Positions 16,455 through 24,937 of a DNA stretch of 44,674 nt are shown piece by piece. Location of the stretch: NCBI RefSeq assembly GCF_003236315.1, contig NZ_POTY01000019.1, positions 1 to 44,674 of the forward strand, read 5' to 3'. Made by a program: the position numbers and the translations under genes. Source of the stretch: Micromonospora craterilacus. GTDB lineage: Bacteria; Actinomycetota; Actinomycetes; Mycobacteriales; Micromonosporaceae. The number at the start of each line of letters is the position of its first letter. Position 1 is the stretch's first letter. The notes below the pieces were generated by a model. It was given only the letters and a program-made list of their open reading frames with translations. It was not told where the DNA came from and made no database searches.

Positions 16455-16992
16455 GCTGGCCGGTGGTGGAGTCGGGGACAGCGGAGTGGTCGGTTTTGAA
16501 GCTGCCAGCGGCGGCCCGGAGCGCGGCGATGCAGGCGGCCACCGCCGGGTGGTCGGCCGCGCCCCGGCGGTAGGCGACGCTGGTGCGCCGCCGCAGCGGC
16601 AACGGCAGCAGCGTGACCGGCGGCAGCGGGTGGCTGAGCGCCGACTGCGGCACCAGGCCGACGCCCTGACCGGCGGCGACCAGGGCGAGCAGGGCGGTGA
16701 AGTCGTCGGCCTGGTGCCGCACGACCGGCTGGTAGCCGGCCGCCTGGCAGGCCTGCACGGCCACCGAGTGGCACAGCGTGCCGGGGGTGGCGACGATCCA
16801 GTGCGTGACGCCGTCGGCGATCGCCCGACGCAGCCGGTCGGCGAGCCAGGCCGCCCGCCCGCCGACCGGTGCCTGCCCGATGTCCAGGTGCAGGAAGTCC
16901 GATCCGGCGTTGAGCGGGGGCCCCGCCGGCACCAAGCGGCCCCTCCGGCCACCTATGGACCTGTCGGTCGGCGTCGGTTTGGCACTGCTCAT
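16438..16992 (-). pseudogene. LysR-family regulator fragment (C-terminal effector part only)
   Basis: Readable from about FLHLDIGQAPVG onward: GVTHWIVATPGTLCHSVAV, DDFTALLALVAAGQGVGLVPQSALSHP and PLRRRTSVAYRRGAADHPAVAACIAALRAAA. This is the second half of a LysR substrate-binding domain. Family members are about 300 aa with an N-terminal helix-turn-helix; only about 130-180 residues remain and no HTH is present before the LysE gene. The frame has a possible ATG at 16992, so a short product could still be made. Normal LysR genes lie divergent to LysE exporters they control, which fits this position, so this looks like the remnant of that regulator. Confidence 0.65.
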
Positions 16993-17050
16993 CGGACCAT
17001 TCTGCCGGCAGGGTGAGGGTGAGTCGCCAACGGACCAGGGAGCAATTCTC

Positions 17051-17662
17051 GTGACCATCGCGTTCCTGCTGACCACGCTCGTCGTGGTCGTCACCCCGGG
17101 CGCCGGGGTGTTGTTCACCGTCTCCGCCGGGCTGACCGGCGGGCGGCGGGCCGCACTGGTGGCGGCGCTGGGCGGCACGCTGGGCACGGTGCCGCACCTG
17201 GCGGCGGCCGTCACCGGGCTCGCCGCGCTGCTGCACTCCAGCGCGCTCGCCTTCGACCTGGTCAAGTACCTGGGTGTGGGCTACCTGCTCTGGCTGGCCT
17301 TCGCCACGCTGCGCGACCGGGGCGCGATCACCGTCGAGGACACCGCCCCGGCCCGTCCGGCACGCCGGATCATCGCCTCGGCGGTGGTGACGAACCTGCT
17401 CAACCCGAAGTTGACGATCTTCTTCGTCGCGTTCCTGCCGCAGTTCGTGCACCCGGACGCGCCGGGTGCCCTCGGCCGGATGCTCGGGCTGGGCGCGGTG
17501 TTCACCGCGACCACGCTGGTGGTCTTCGTCGGCTACGGCCTCGGCGCCGCGGCGGTACGCCGGCAGGTGCTTGACCGACCGCGGGTGGCCGACTGGCTGC
17601 GCCGGTGCTTCGCCGGCTCGTTCCTGGCGCTCGGGCTGCTGCTGGCCCGAGCCGAGGCGTGA
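17051..17662 (+). CDS. LysE-family exporter
   Basis: 203 aa from the GTG at 17051, with AGGGAG 8 nt upstream. Longer in-frame starts are rejected because they run through the opposite-strand LysR fragment. About six membrane segments. Family marks: TLVVVVTPGAGVLFTVSAGLTGGRRAA near the N-terminus (PGP-like loop as TPGAG), KYLGVGYLLWLAFATLRD and the conserved NLLNPKLTIFFVAFLPQFV. RhtB/LysE proteins export amino acids or related amines. Its presumed LysR regulator is truncated, so expression may be constitutive. Confidence 0.9.
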   Translation: MTIAFLLTTLVVVVTPGAGVLFTVSAGLTGGRRAALVAALGGTLGTVPHLAAAVTGLAALLHSSALAFDLVKYLGVGYLLWLAFATLRDRGAITVEDTAPARPARRIIASAVVTNLLNPKLTIFFVAFLPQFVHPDAPGALGRMLGLGAVFTATTLVVFVGYGLGAAAVRRQVLDRPRVADWLRRCFAGSFLALGLLLARAEA

Positions 17663-17674
17663 GGAGACGGAAAC

Positions 17675-17926
17675 GTGTACTTCCAGCACTCTCCCCAGGT
17701 CCGGACGGAGCATCCGGCACTGGTCGCCGGCACGCGACGACACGGTCAGCGTCCTGGTGGTGGTCGAGGCGATGCACGACTCGGCGGCGCGGGACGTGCC
17801 GATTCTGCTGGGCGCGCTCGCCGACGAGTTGTACCGGGGCTGGGCCGCGTCGTCGCGCACGGCGCTGCTGACCCCGACCACCCCGACTTCCGCGTCGACG
17901 TCGCCGCCGGCTCAGATGTTGGCTGA
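17675..17926 (+). pseudogene. Probable B3/4-domain protein remnant
   Basis: GTG start 12 nt after the LysE stop, in the same transcription unit, with GGAGACGG upstream. It begins MYFQHSPQVRTEHPALVAG, like the start of B3/4 (tRNA synthetase editing-type) proteins. Then coding character moves to the +1 frame at about 17728 (DDTVSVLVVVEAMHDSAARD...GALADELYRGWAASSRTALL), which resembles the end of the same family. Normal length is about 220-230 aa, so roughly two thirds of the middle is missing and the two ends are out of frame. The family assignment is from memory of motifs and is tentative. Confidence 0.45.
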
Positions 17927-18781
17927 GTCGGCGGGTACGCCGTCGGGCAACGTGGGCGACCCGGCCAGCGGCTTCTCCGGCTCGCCGGACCGGCCCACCG
18001 TGTAGGCGGTCATCGACAGCGACCCGTAGGCGTACCCGTCCACCAGAACGTTCGCCGCCGTGCCGTCGGCACCGGCCAGGCCGGCCAGGTAGAGCAGCGG
18101 GATGAAGTGGTCGGGCGTCGGCACGGCGACGCCGAAGTCGCGGTGGGCGTCCAACGCGGCCGCCTCGGTCGGCGCACCGAGCATGACCTCCTTCGCCGCC
18201 TCGTCGAAGCGCTGCGCCCAGTCGAACCCCTGGTCGACCATCCGGGGATTGACGCCGCCGAGGTTGTGCACCACGTTGCCGCTGGCCACCACCAGCACAC
18301 CCCGCTCCCGCAGTGGCGCGAGCTTCGCGCCCAGTTCGAGGTGGTAGTCCAGCGCCTTGAACGCGTTGATGCTCAGCTGCACGACCGGGATGTCCGCCTC
18401 GGGAAAGGCGTGCACCAGCACCGACCAGGTGCCGTGGTCGATGCCCCAGGAGTCGAGGTCGGCGCCGACCCACGTCGGGTGGACGACGTCGCTGACCTCC
18501 TCGGCCAGTTCGGGCAGGCCCGGCGCCGGGTAGCGCACGTCGAACAGTTCCTGCGGGAAGCCGTAGAAGTCGTGGATCGTCCGCGGCCGGGGCATGGCGG
18601 TGACAGCCGTGGCACCGATGTACCAGTGGGCCGACACCACCAGGATCGCCCGGGGCCGGGGAACCGACTGCCCGAACCCCCGCCATGCGGCGGTGTACCG
18701 GTTGACTTCCAGTGCGTTCATCGGGCTGCCGTGGCCGAAGAACACGGCCGGCATCACTGTGGACGTCGTGTCGCTGCTCAT
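17912..18781 (-). CDS. ygiD: 4,5-DOPA dioxygenase extradiol-like protein
   Basis: 289 aa LigB-type extradiol ring-cleavage enzyme. Metal-site histidines appear in FFGHGSPMNAL, VVSAHWY, GNVVHNLGG and TPDHFIPLLYL, in family order. Length and the DFYGFPQELFDVRYPAPG region match bacterial YgiD and plant DOPA dioxygenase relatives, which cleave the ring of L-DOPA or similar catechols. ATG start supported by the conserved short N-terminus (MPAVFFGHGSP after about 9 residues). It converges on the B3/4 remnant, overlapping it by 15 bp. Natural substrate unknown. Confidence 0.88.
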   Translation of the reverse strand: MSSDTTSTVMPAVFFGHGSPMNALEVNRYTAAWRGFGQSVPRPRAILVVSAHWYIGATAVTAMPRPRTIHDFYGFPQELFDVRYPAPGLPELAEEVSDVVHPTWVGADLDSWGIDHGTWSVLVHAFPEADIPVVQLSINAFKALDYHLELGAKLAPLRERGVLVVASGNVVHNLGGVNPRMVDQGFDWAQRFDEAAKEVMLGAPTEAAALDAHRDFGVAVPTPDHFIPLLYLAGLAGADGTAANVLVDGYAYGSLSMTAYTVGRSGEPEKPLAGSPTLPDGVPADSANI

Positions 18782-18896
18782 GCTGCGCCTCCCGAGCTGG
18801 CGGTGGCCTGAGCGTAGACGGCCCGCCGGGCGCTGTCCCGCGTACCGTCACGGCGGCCGGTCCGACGCGGTGGCCGGGCCAGGCGCGGTGGCCGGG

Positions 18897-19499
18897 TCAG
18901 GCCGTCTCGCCGGGGGTGAGGTAGCGGTAGCCGCGCACCGTCTCGGTGAGCCAGCCGTTGACGCTGGCCAGGCCGCGCTCGTTGAGCTGGGCGTCGTGGA
19001 TCGCGAAGACCTCGGCCGCGCGGGCCGCGGTGGCGAAGTCGATCGCCTCGGTCAGCTTGAGCCAGGACGCCTGCGCGGGGACCAGCAGCGTCCGTACCGG
19101 CCGGCCCGGGAGGTGCAGGGAGTCACCCGGGTGGTAGACCTCGTCGGCGACCAGGTAGCCGAGGTTGGCGCAGTCGGGAAGGCCGTCGTGGCTGGTGGCG
19201 TGCCGCCCGCCGACCGCGGTGACGTCGAGACCGGCCGCGGTGAACCGCTCCCCCGCGCCGACCCGGGTCACCGGGAGCGGGGCCAGGTCCGGCAGCACGG
19301 CGCCCTCCGGCACGAAGACCGGCACCCCCAGGCCGGCCAGCCGCAGTACGTCGATGTGGTCAGCGTGCTCGTGGCTGACCAGCACGGCGTCCGCACCGGC
19401 CAGGGCGTGCGGCTCGCTCCACGTACCGGGGTCGATCACGAGGACCGCGCCGTCGTGTTCGAGCCGGACACAGGAGTGCGTGTACTTCGTGATCCGCAT
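18897..19499 (-). CDS. MBL-fold hydrolase, UlaG-like
   Basis: 200 aa from the ATG at 19499 (MRITKYTHSCVRLEHDG). The frame upstream is open but out-of-frame over the neighbouring secreted protein gene. Motifs TKYTHSCV, VIDPGTW, SHEHADHID, GGRHATSHDG and HPGDSLHLP form the metal site of the UlaG/UPF0173 group of metallo-beta-lactamase-fold proteins. Members act on small phosphate esters, lactones or nucleic acid ends; the reaction here is unknown. It follows the SGNH-like gene by 32 nt on the same strand, so co-transcription is likely. Confidence 0.85.
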   Translation of the reverse strand: MRITKYTHSCVRLEHDGAVLVIDPGTWSEPHALAGADAVLVSHEHADHIDVLRLAGLGVPVFVPEGAVLPDLAPLPVTRVGAGERFTAAGLDVTAVGGRHATSHDGLPDCANLGYLVADEVYHPGDSLHLPGRPVRTLLVPAQASWLKLTEAIDFATAARAAEVFAIHDAQLNERGLASVNGWLTETVRGYRYLTPGETA

Positions 19500-19531
19500 G
19501 CTCTGGACGGTACGGATCGACAGGAATCGCC

Positions 19532-20563
19532 TTAACCGCAGGTGCCGGCGACGGTGAACCAGCAGGCCGTGTGGGGTGAGGTCTTGAAGAAGCGGAGGAG
19601 CATGCTCCCCACCTTCTGCCGCCCCGAGTTGGCGGGATGCGTACCGTCCGCGACGAAGTCCGCCCGGTCCCAGACGAGCCCGTCCGAGCGGGGCTGGAGG
19701 CCGTTGGCCCAGAGGTAGGGACCCCAGGCCGCCCACGCGGTGGCGCTGTTGTAGTTCAGGTTGCCGGCCCGAGGATCGGTGCCGCCGCCGGACATCTGGG
19801 TGATCTGCGCCTGGATCACCCACTTGACGCCAAAGCCGGTCTCGTACGCGTACGGCTCGGGGTTCAGGCTGGTGGTCGCGTAGCCGCCGTAGATGCGGCT
19901 GGAGAAGAAGACCTGCTGCAGGTTGGGATAGCGCACCTTCAACGCCCGGAGGATGTTGCCCTGCTGGCTCACGAGCTGGTAGGCGTCGGCGTTGGCCGCG
20001 GGCAGCGACACCGACGGGTTGGCGTTGGCGACCTTGACCCAGGCGACCTGGACCTGCCGCTCGGTGAGCCCGAGGGGTGCCAGCCTGGCCTCCCGGACGC
20101 GGTCGTAGTTGGCGTCGGTCGGCGCGTCCCAGGTGCCGGCGGTCTGGCCACCCGCGGCGCCGTCGACGATGACCAGCTTGTCCCGGTTGACCTGCGGGTC
20201 CGCCGCGGCCTGACCGATGAAGGAGTACGGCGCGCACCTCCCGCTGCCATCTCCCGAGCAGAATTCCTGGGTGGTGTTGGACATGCCGATGGAGAGCAGC
20301 ACGTACTTGCCGTTGGCGCTCGGTGCGCCGGCGGTGTCGAGCGGGCGTACCCGGAGGGCTCGGGTGACACCAGCGGTGTGGTGGCTGTCCGGCATGGCGT
20401 TCCGGCCGGCCGGATACAGCCCGCCCTGGAAGCCGAGGTAGCTGCCGGTGCCGAGCTCGTTGATGGGGCGACCGACTGCGGCGACGGCCGCGGGCATCCC
20501 GACGACCAGGACGGTCACGAAGGCGGCCAGCATCGCCAGGAACCGTCGAACATTGAGAATCAT
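19532..20563 (-). CDS. Secreted SGNH/GDSL hydrolase-like protein
   Basis: 343 aa from the ATG at 20563; a GTG 36 nt upstream would only add residues before the signal peptide. The signal peptide is clear (NVRRFLAMLAAFVTVLVVG...AVAA). After it, LLSIGMSNTTQEF supplies a block I-like Ser in the GxSN context, VDGAAGGQTAGTW a block II-like Gly, and DGTHPANSGRQKVG the Asp/His pair of block V. This is the order in SGNH esterases. Several Cys near the C-terminus (ACWFTVAGTCG) could form a disulfide. Substrate unknown; extracellular ester or glycan deacetylation is plausible. Confidence 0.75.
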   Translation of the reverse strand: MILNVRRFLAMLAAFVTVLVVGMPAAVAAVGRPINELGTGSYLGFQGGLYPAGRNAMPDSHHTAGVTRALRVRPLDTAGAPSANGKYVLLSIGMSNTTQEFCSGDGSGRCAPYSFIGQAAADPQVNRDKLVIVDGAAGGQTAGTWDAPTDANYDRVREARLAPLGLTERQVQVAWVKVANANPSVSLPAANADAYQLVSQQGNILRALKVRYPNLQQVFFSSRIYGGYATTSLNPEPYAYETGFGVKWVIQAQITQMSGGGTDPRAGNLNYNSATAWAAWGPYLWANGLQPRSDGLVWDRADFVADGTHPANSGRQKVGSMLLRFFKTSPHTACWFTVAGTCG

Positions 20564-20625
20564 GATGCTGAACCTAGAAAGGCGAGCGACGCCCGTCAAT
20601 CTCCTCGGCGGATCGTTCCGGACCC

Positions 20626-20644
20626 TCGCCGGTCGAGCCGGCGA
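20626..20644 (-). terminator. Short hairpin directly after marR
   Basis: TCGCCGG (20626-20632), 5-nt loop, CCGGCGA (20638-20644), adjoining the MarR stop codon at 20645. A modest intrinsic terminator candidate. Confidence 0.5.
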
Positions 20645-21190
20645 TCAGCGGCGGGACGCCGACCTCGGCCGCCGACCGGCCGGCGGCTGGTCCGCCGCCT
20701 CCTCGGCCGCCTCGCAGAGGTCGGTGAGCGGGTCGAGCGCCTGCGCCGCACAGGCCACCCGCCGCAGCAGCCCCCGCAGCGTCGCGCTCTCGTCGGGAGC
20801 GAGCTCCCGCAGCAGGCGCGACTCGACCCGGCGCAGCTCGTCCCGCCGGAGCCGCGCGGCGTCCCGGCCGTCGTCGGTGAGGGTGACCAGGCGGCTGCGC
20901 CGGTCCGCCGGGTCCGGTCGGCGCAGCACCAGCCCGGCGCGTTCCAGGTCGTCGATCAGGTACGTCAGGACGGTGCGGTCGATACCCAGTTCCTCGGCGA
21001 TCGCCCCCTGGTTGCGGGCGGGCTCCCGGTCGGCGGCGGTGAGCACGTGGTAGCCACGCGGCCCGCCGGGCAGGTCACCGACGGCGTGCTCGGCGGCGCG
21101 GATGTAGGCCCGGAAGACGACGCCGAGCATCCACCCGAGGTCGTCGTTGAGCGGGTCGGGGCGGGAGTCGTTGCCGTCGGCGCCGGTCAT
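20645..21190 (-). CDS. MarR-family transcriptional regulator
   Basis: 181 aa. Winged helix in the middle: NQGAIAEELGIDRTVLTYLIDDLERAGLVLRR, followed by the wing signature DPADRRSRLVTLTDDG. Helical dimerisation segments flank it. It is divergent from the LLM-flavin/hemerythrin gene, with a near-perfect palindrome between the two starts, so autoregulation plus control of the oxidoreductase is likely. A C-terminal Arg/Ala tail (PPAGRRPRSASRR) is unusual but short. The ligand may be an electrophile, oxidant or phenolic as for many MarR proteins; not shown here. Confidence 0.9.
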   Translation of the reverse strand: MTGADGNDSRPDPLNDDLGWMLGVVFRAYIRAAEHAVGDLPGGPRGYHVLTAADREPARNQGAIAEELGIDRTVLTYLIDDLERAGLVLRRPDPADRRSRLVTLTDDGRDAARLRRDELRRVESRLLRELAPDESATLRGLLRRVACAAQALDPLTDLCEAAEEAADQPPAGRRPRSASRR

Positions 21191-21223
21191 CCCCCAAGGT
21201 TAGCGCAGGTCACAGATTTTATT

Positions 21224-21254
21224 GGGCAAAGATGTTCTGCCCGACATAACATCT
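21224..21254. promoter_or_regulatory. Candidate MarR operator
   Basis: AGATGTT (21230-21236) and AACATCT (21248-21254) form a perfect 7-bp inverted repeat with an 11-bp centre. It overlaps a second one, GGGCA (21224-21228) with TGCCC (21238-21242). The site is AT-richer than its surroundings and lies in the ~106-bp gap between the divergent marR and LLM genes. The size fits the dimeric MarR footprint. Confidence 0.7.
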
Positions 21255-21296
21255 GGACGTGGTGATCGACGCCGCGCTACCGGAAGGAAGGCCGAG

Positions 21297-22922
21297 ATGA
21301 GCGACTACGGGCACCCCCTGACCTTCGGGTCGTTCCTGACGCCCGGCAACGCCGACCCCGCCCGACCGGTCGGTCTCGCCATGCTCTCCGAGCAGGTCGG
21401 GCTCGACCTGGTCACCTTCCAGGACCACCCGTACCAGCCCGCGTTCCTGGACACCTGGACGCTGCTGAGCTTCGTCGCCGCGCGGACCGAACGCGTCCGG
21501 CTGGCCGCGAACGTCACCAACCTGCCGCTGCGCCCACCCGCCGTGCTGGCCCGTGGCGTCGCCAGCCTCGACCTGCTCAGCGGCGGCCGGATGGAGCTGG
21601 GCCTGGGCGCCGGCGCGTTCTGGGACGCCATCGAGGCGATGGGCGGCCGCCGCCTCACCCCCGGGCAGGGAGTGCGGGCCCTGGAAGAGGCGATCGAGAT
21701 CATCCGCCAGATCTGGGACGCCGACGCCCGTGGCGGCGTCCGGGTCGACGGCGAGTTCCACCGCGCGGTCGGCGCGAAGCGCGGCCCGGCCCCCGCCCAC
21801 GACGTCGGCATCTGGCTGGGCGCGTACAAGCCGCGCATGCTCGCGTTGACCGGGCGCCGGGCCGACGGTTGGCTGCCCTCGCTGGCCTACCTGCAACCCG
21901 GTGACCTCGCCAAGGGCAACGTGATCATCGACGACGCGGCGGCCGAGGCCGGCCGGTCCCCGACCGAGGTGATCCGGCTGCTCAACATCAACGGGCAGTT
22001 CACCACGGCCGGCCGCGGTCCGCTGCACGGACCGGCCGAGCAGTGGGCGGAGGAACTCGCCGACCTCGCCCTGACCGACGGGATCAGCACCTTCATCCTC
22101 GGCAGCGACGACCCGGACGACCTCCGGCGATTCGCCGCCGAGGTGGCCCCGGCCACCCGGGACCTGGTCGCCGCCGAGCGCTCGACCGGCACGGATGGCA
22201 CCCAGCCGGGTGGCGTGGGACAGGCCGAAGCCGCGGTGGCGGCGCGGGCCGGCGGCGCGGCCCGGACCGGCGCGGCCGACCGTGCCGGGCGGTCGGCGGC
22301 AGGGCGGGCCACCGTCGCGGTCGGGCCGTTCGCTGTCGTGCCGACCCCCGACGACGGGAGCCGGCGTACCGACGAGCGGGTGTGGGACGAGTCGGAGCGC
22401 CCCACCGGACCGACGCCCGACCCGGAGCGCACCTACACCGCGCACGAGCAGGCCGGCGCGCAGCACCTGATCGACGTGCACGACGGGCTGCGCGCCGAGC
22501 TGGCCCAGATCCACGACCTGATCGAGCAGGTCGCCGCCGGGTTGATCGACGTGGGCACCGCCCGGTCCCACATCAACACGATGACCATGCGGCAGAACAA
22601 GTGGACGCTGGGCACCTACTGCGAGTCGTACTGCCGGGTGGTGACCACCCACCACACGATCGAGGACCGGTCGCTCTTCCCGCACCTGCGGCGCTCCGAC
22701 CCCCGGCTCAAGCCGGTCATCGACCGGCTCGAGGAGGAGCACCACGCCATCCACGACGTGCTGGAGGGCGTCGACCGGGCCCTGGTCGCGTTCGTCGCCA
22801 CGCCGGACGGGATGGCCGAGTTGCGCGCCGCGGTCGACCTGCTCAGCGACACGCTGCTGTCGCACCTGTCGTACGAGGAACGCGAACTGGTCGAGCCGAT
22901 CGCCCGGCTGGGCGTGCACTGA
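21297..22922 (+). CDS. LLM flavin oxidoreductase fused to a hemerythrin domain
   Basis: 541 aa from the ATG after GGAAGGAAGG. The N-terminal ~300 residues form a luciferase-like F420/FMN-dependent barrel (LTFGSFLTPGN, ANVTNLPLRPPAVLARGVASLDLLSGGR, LGLGAGAFWDAI, GIWLGAYKPRML). An Ala/Gly-rich linker (about 300-375) leads to a C-terminal hemerythrin-like bundle (378-541) with probable di-iron ligands in HLIDVHDGL, TTHHTIEDRSLFPHL, EEEHHAIHD and LSHLSYEERELVEP. It may couple flavin oxidation to oxygen or nitric oxide sensing, which is inference. Regulated probably by the divergent MarR. Confidence 0.87.
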   Translation: MSDYGHPLTFGSFLTPGNADPARPVGLAMLSEQVGLDLVTFQDHPYQPAFLDTWTLLSFVAARTERVRLAANVTNLPLRPPAVLARGVASLDLLSGGRMELGLGAGAFWDAIEAMGGRRLTPGQGVRALEEAIEIIRQIWDADARGGVRVDGEFHRAVGAKRGPAPAHDVGIWLGAYKPRMLALTGRRADGWLPSLAYLQPGDLAKGNVIIDDAAAEAGRSPTEVIRLLNINGQFTTAGRGPLHGPAEQWAEELADLALTDGISTFILGSDDPDDLRRFAAEVAPATRDLVAAERSTGTDGTQPGGVGQAEAAVAARAGGAARTGAADRAGRSAAGRATVAVGPFAVVPTPDDGSRRTDERVWDESERPTGPTPDPERTYTAHEQAGAQHLIDVHDGLRAELAQIHDLIEQVAAGLIDVGTARSHINTMTMRQNKWTLGTYCESYCRVVTTHHTIEDRSLFPHLRRSDPRLKPVIDRLEEEHHAIHDVLEGVDRALVAFVATPDGMAELRAAVDLLSDTLLSHLSYEERELVEPIARLGVH

Positions 22923-22982
22923 ACCGGGTCGGGTCACCGGAGCGCAGACGATCAGGGGCAGCGGGACGGCATCATCGTAGGA

Positions 22983-23411
22983 ATGGAGCCACGAGGCGGA
23001 CGGGGGCACCGGTGCGTACCGCACACCGCCGACGTACGGATCGAGGCGTGGGCGCCGGACCGGGAGGGCTGTGTGGCCGAGGCGGTCGCCGCGCTGGTCG
23101 GGTCGTTCACCGACTCGGCCGGCGCCCGACCCCGCGCCGAGCGGGAGTTCCACGCGCCGGCCGCGGGCGACGAGGACCTGCTGGTGGGCGTACTCGACGA
23201 AGTGATCTTCCGGATGGAGACGGCGGACGAGCTGCCGCTGACCACCGAGGTGGCCGACGACGGCGCCGGCGGTCTGCTGGTGTGCTGGCGCACCACGGCC
23301 ACCGGCGAGGTGGAACTCATCGGCGCGGTGCCGAAGGCGGTCTCGCTGCACGAGTTGCGCTTCGGCGGCGACGGCGCCGGCTGGACCTGCGCGGTGACGC
23401 TCGACGTGTGA
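22983..23411 (+). CDS. Archease-like protein
   Basis: 142 aa. Archease pattern: HTADVRIEAWAPDREGCVAEAVAALVGSF near the N-terminus (the conserved HTADxxxxxxG region), DLLVGVLDEVIFRMET, and the C-terminal end KAVSLHELRF...AVTLDV. Archease stimulates RtcB by promoting its guanylylation, and the rtcB gene lies 10 bp away, convergent. A weak AGGA directly precedes the ATG, so a leaderless or short-leader transcript is possible. It follows the LLM gene by 60 nt and may be co-transcribed with it. Confidence 0.88.
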   Translation: MEPRGGRGHRCVPHTADVRIEAWAPDREGCVAEAVAALVGSFTDSAGARPRAEREFHAPAAGDEDLLVGVLDEVIFRMETADELPLTTEVADDGAGGLLVCWRTTATGEVELIGAVPKAVSLHELRFGGDGAGWTCAVTLDV

Positions 23412-23420
23412 CGCGGCCCG

Positions 23421-24839
23421 TCAGCCCTTGACCACGCCGAGCGGCACCAGTCGGGCCACCTTCCGGCACAGGCCGGCTCCCTCGGCGGCCTCGACCACCG
23501 CCGAGACGTCCTTGTAGGCCGCCGGCATCTCCTCGGCCAGCCCACGCCGGGAGGCGCCGCGTACCGCGATGTCCTGCGCCTCCAACTGGGCGCGCGGGTC
23601 GGCGCCGTGCCCGGCCGCGACGGCCTGCTTGCGGCTCTGCACCCGGCCGGCGCCGTGACAGGTGGAGGCGAACGCGGGCGCCCCGGCCACCCCGGTCAGC
23701 ACGTACGAGCCGGTGCCCATCGAACCTGGGATGAGCACCGGCTGGCCGGCGGCGCGCAACTCGTCGGGCAGGTCGGGATGCCCGGGTGGCAGGGCGCGGG
23801 TGGCACCCTTGCGGTGTACGCACAGCCGCCGCGTCCCGCCGTCCACGGCATGGTCTTCGATCTTGGCAAGGTTGTGCGAGATGTCGTAGACCAGGTCGAG
23901 TCGGCGGCCGGTCTCCCGCTCGAAGATCTGGCCGGCCGCGTGGGCGAGCAACTGCCGGTTGGCCCGCGCGTAGTTCGCCGCGGCGGCCATCGCGCCGAGG
24001 TAGGCGCGCCCCTCGTGCGAGCCGACCGGGGCGCAGGCGAGCTGCCGGTCCGGGACGTGGATGCCGTGCCGGCCCATCACCTTCTCCATGGCCCGCACGT
24101 AGTCGGTGCAGATCTGGTGTCCCAGGCCCCGCGACCCGCAGTGGATCATCACGCAGACCTGGCCGGCGCGCAGGCCGAACGCCTCGGCCACCGGCTCGTC
24201 GTACACCTGCTCGACCGCCTGCACCTCCAGGAAGTGGTTGCCGGAGCCGAGGCTGCCGACCTGGCGCGCGCCGCGCTCGATCGCCCGCTCGCTGACCTGG
24301 GCCGGGTCGGCGTCGTGCACCGCGCCGTAGTCCTCGCAGCGGTGCAGGTCCCGTTCGACGCCGAAGCCACGCTCCACCGCGTACCGGGAGCCGCCGCGCA
24401 GCACCGCGTCGAGTTCGTCGCGGCCGGTCAGGTGCCACACCGCGCCACGGCCCATGCCGCGCGGGGTGGCCGCGCTCAGCGCGTCCATCACCGCGTCCAG
24501 GCGCGGGCGCAGTTCGTCGCGGTGCAGGTCGGCAGTGAGCAGCCGGACCCCGCAGGAGATGTCGAAGCCGACGCCGCCCGGCGAGACCACGCCGCCGGCC
24601 TCGACGTCGGTGGCGGCCACCCCGCCGATCGGGAAGCCGTAGCCCCAGTGCACGTCCGGCATGGCGTACGAGGCGCCGACGATGCCGGGCAGGGTGGCCA
24701 CGTTGGCGACCTGCTCCAGCGAGCGGTCCGCCCGGGTGTCGGGCAGCAGCGACCGGGAGGCGAAGACCAGCCCCGGCACCCGCATCGGATCGTGCCGGTC
24801 GATCCGGAACCGGTACGGCGACTCCTCGACCAACTCCAT
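23421..24839 (-). CDS. rtcB: RNA-splicing ligase RtcB
   Basis: 472 aa, normal family length. Motifs in order: [80 protein letters not shown] and [10 protein letters not shown] with the His that accepts GMP in known RtcB. The enzyme joins RNA 2',3'-cyclic phosphate or 3'-phosphate ends to 5'-OH ends with GTP and Mn2+. It acts in RNA repair (tRNA, rRNA), since bacterial tRNA splicing is rare. Its cofactor protein archease is encoded convergently next to it. Confidence 0.95.
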   Translation of the reverse strand: MELVEESPYRFRIDRHDPMRVPGLVFASRSLLPDTRADRSLEQVANVATLPGIVGASYAMPDVHWGYGFPIGGVAATDVEAGGVVSPGGVGFDISCGVRLLTADLHRDELRPRLDAVMDALSAATPRGMGRGAVWHLTGRDELDAVLRGGSRYAVERGFGVERDLHRCEDYGAVHDADPAQVSERAIERGARQVGSLGSGNHFLEVQAVEQVYDEPVAEAFGLRAGQVCVMIHCGSRGLGHQICTDYVRAMEKVMGRHGIHVPDRQLACAPVGSHEGRAYLGAMAAAANYARANRQLLAHAAGQIFERETGRRLDLVYDISHNLAKIEDHAVDGGTRRLCVHRKGATRALPPGHPDLPDELRAAGQPVLIPGSMGTGSYVLTGVAGAPAFASTCHGAGRVQSRKQAVAAGHGADPRAQLEAQDIAVRGASRRGLAEEMPAAYKDVSAVVEAAEGAGLCRKVARLVPLGVVKG

Positions 24840-24894
24840 GCCCCGCTGCTACCCGGCGGCGGTGGCACTACACCTGCGCCCGCGGGCAGTCACG

Positions 24895-24937
24895 TCGTCC
24901 GGTGACCGGGGCCGCTGCGACCCCGGTCACCGGACGA
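24895..24937 (-). terminator. Terminator of the arsR/AHSA1 operon
   Basis: TCGTCCGGTGACCGGGG (24895-24911) and its exact reverse complement (24921-24937), 17-bp stem with a 9-nt loop, adjoining the stop codon of the AHSA1 gene. It ends before the rtcB promoter region. Confidence 0.85.

Noticed and set aside
17675..17926. Intact small gene of 83 codons
   Set aside because: Only the first ~19 residues look natural in this frame; coding character then moves to the +1 frame, which fits a deleted and frameshifted gene.
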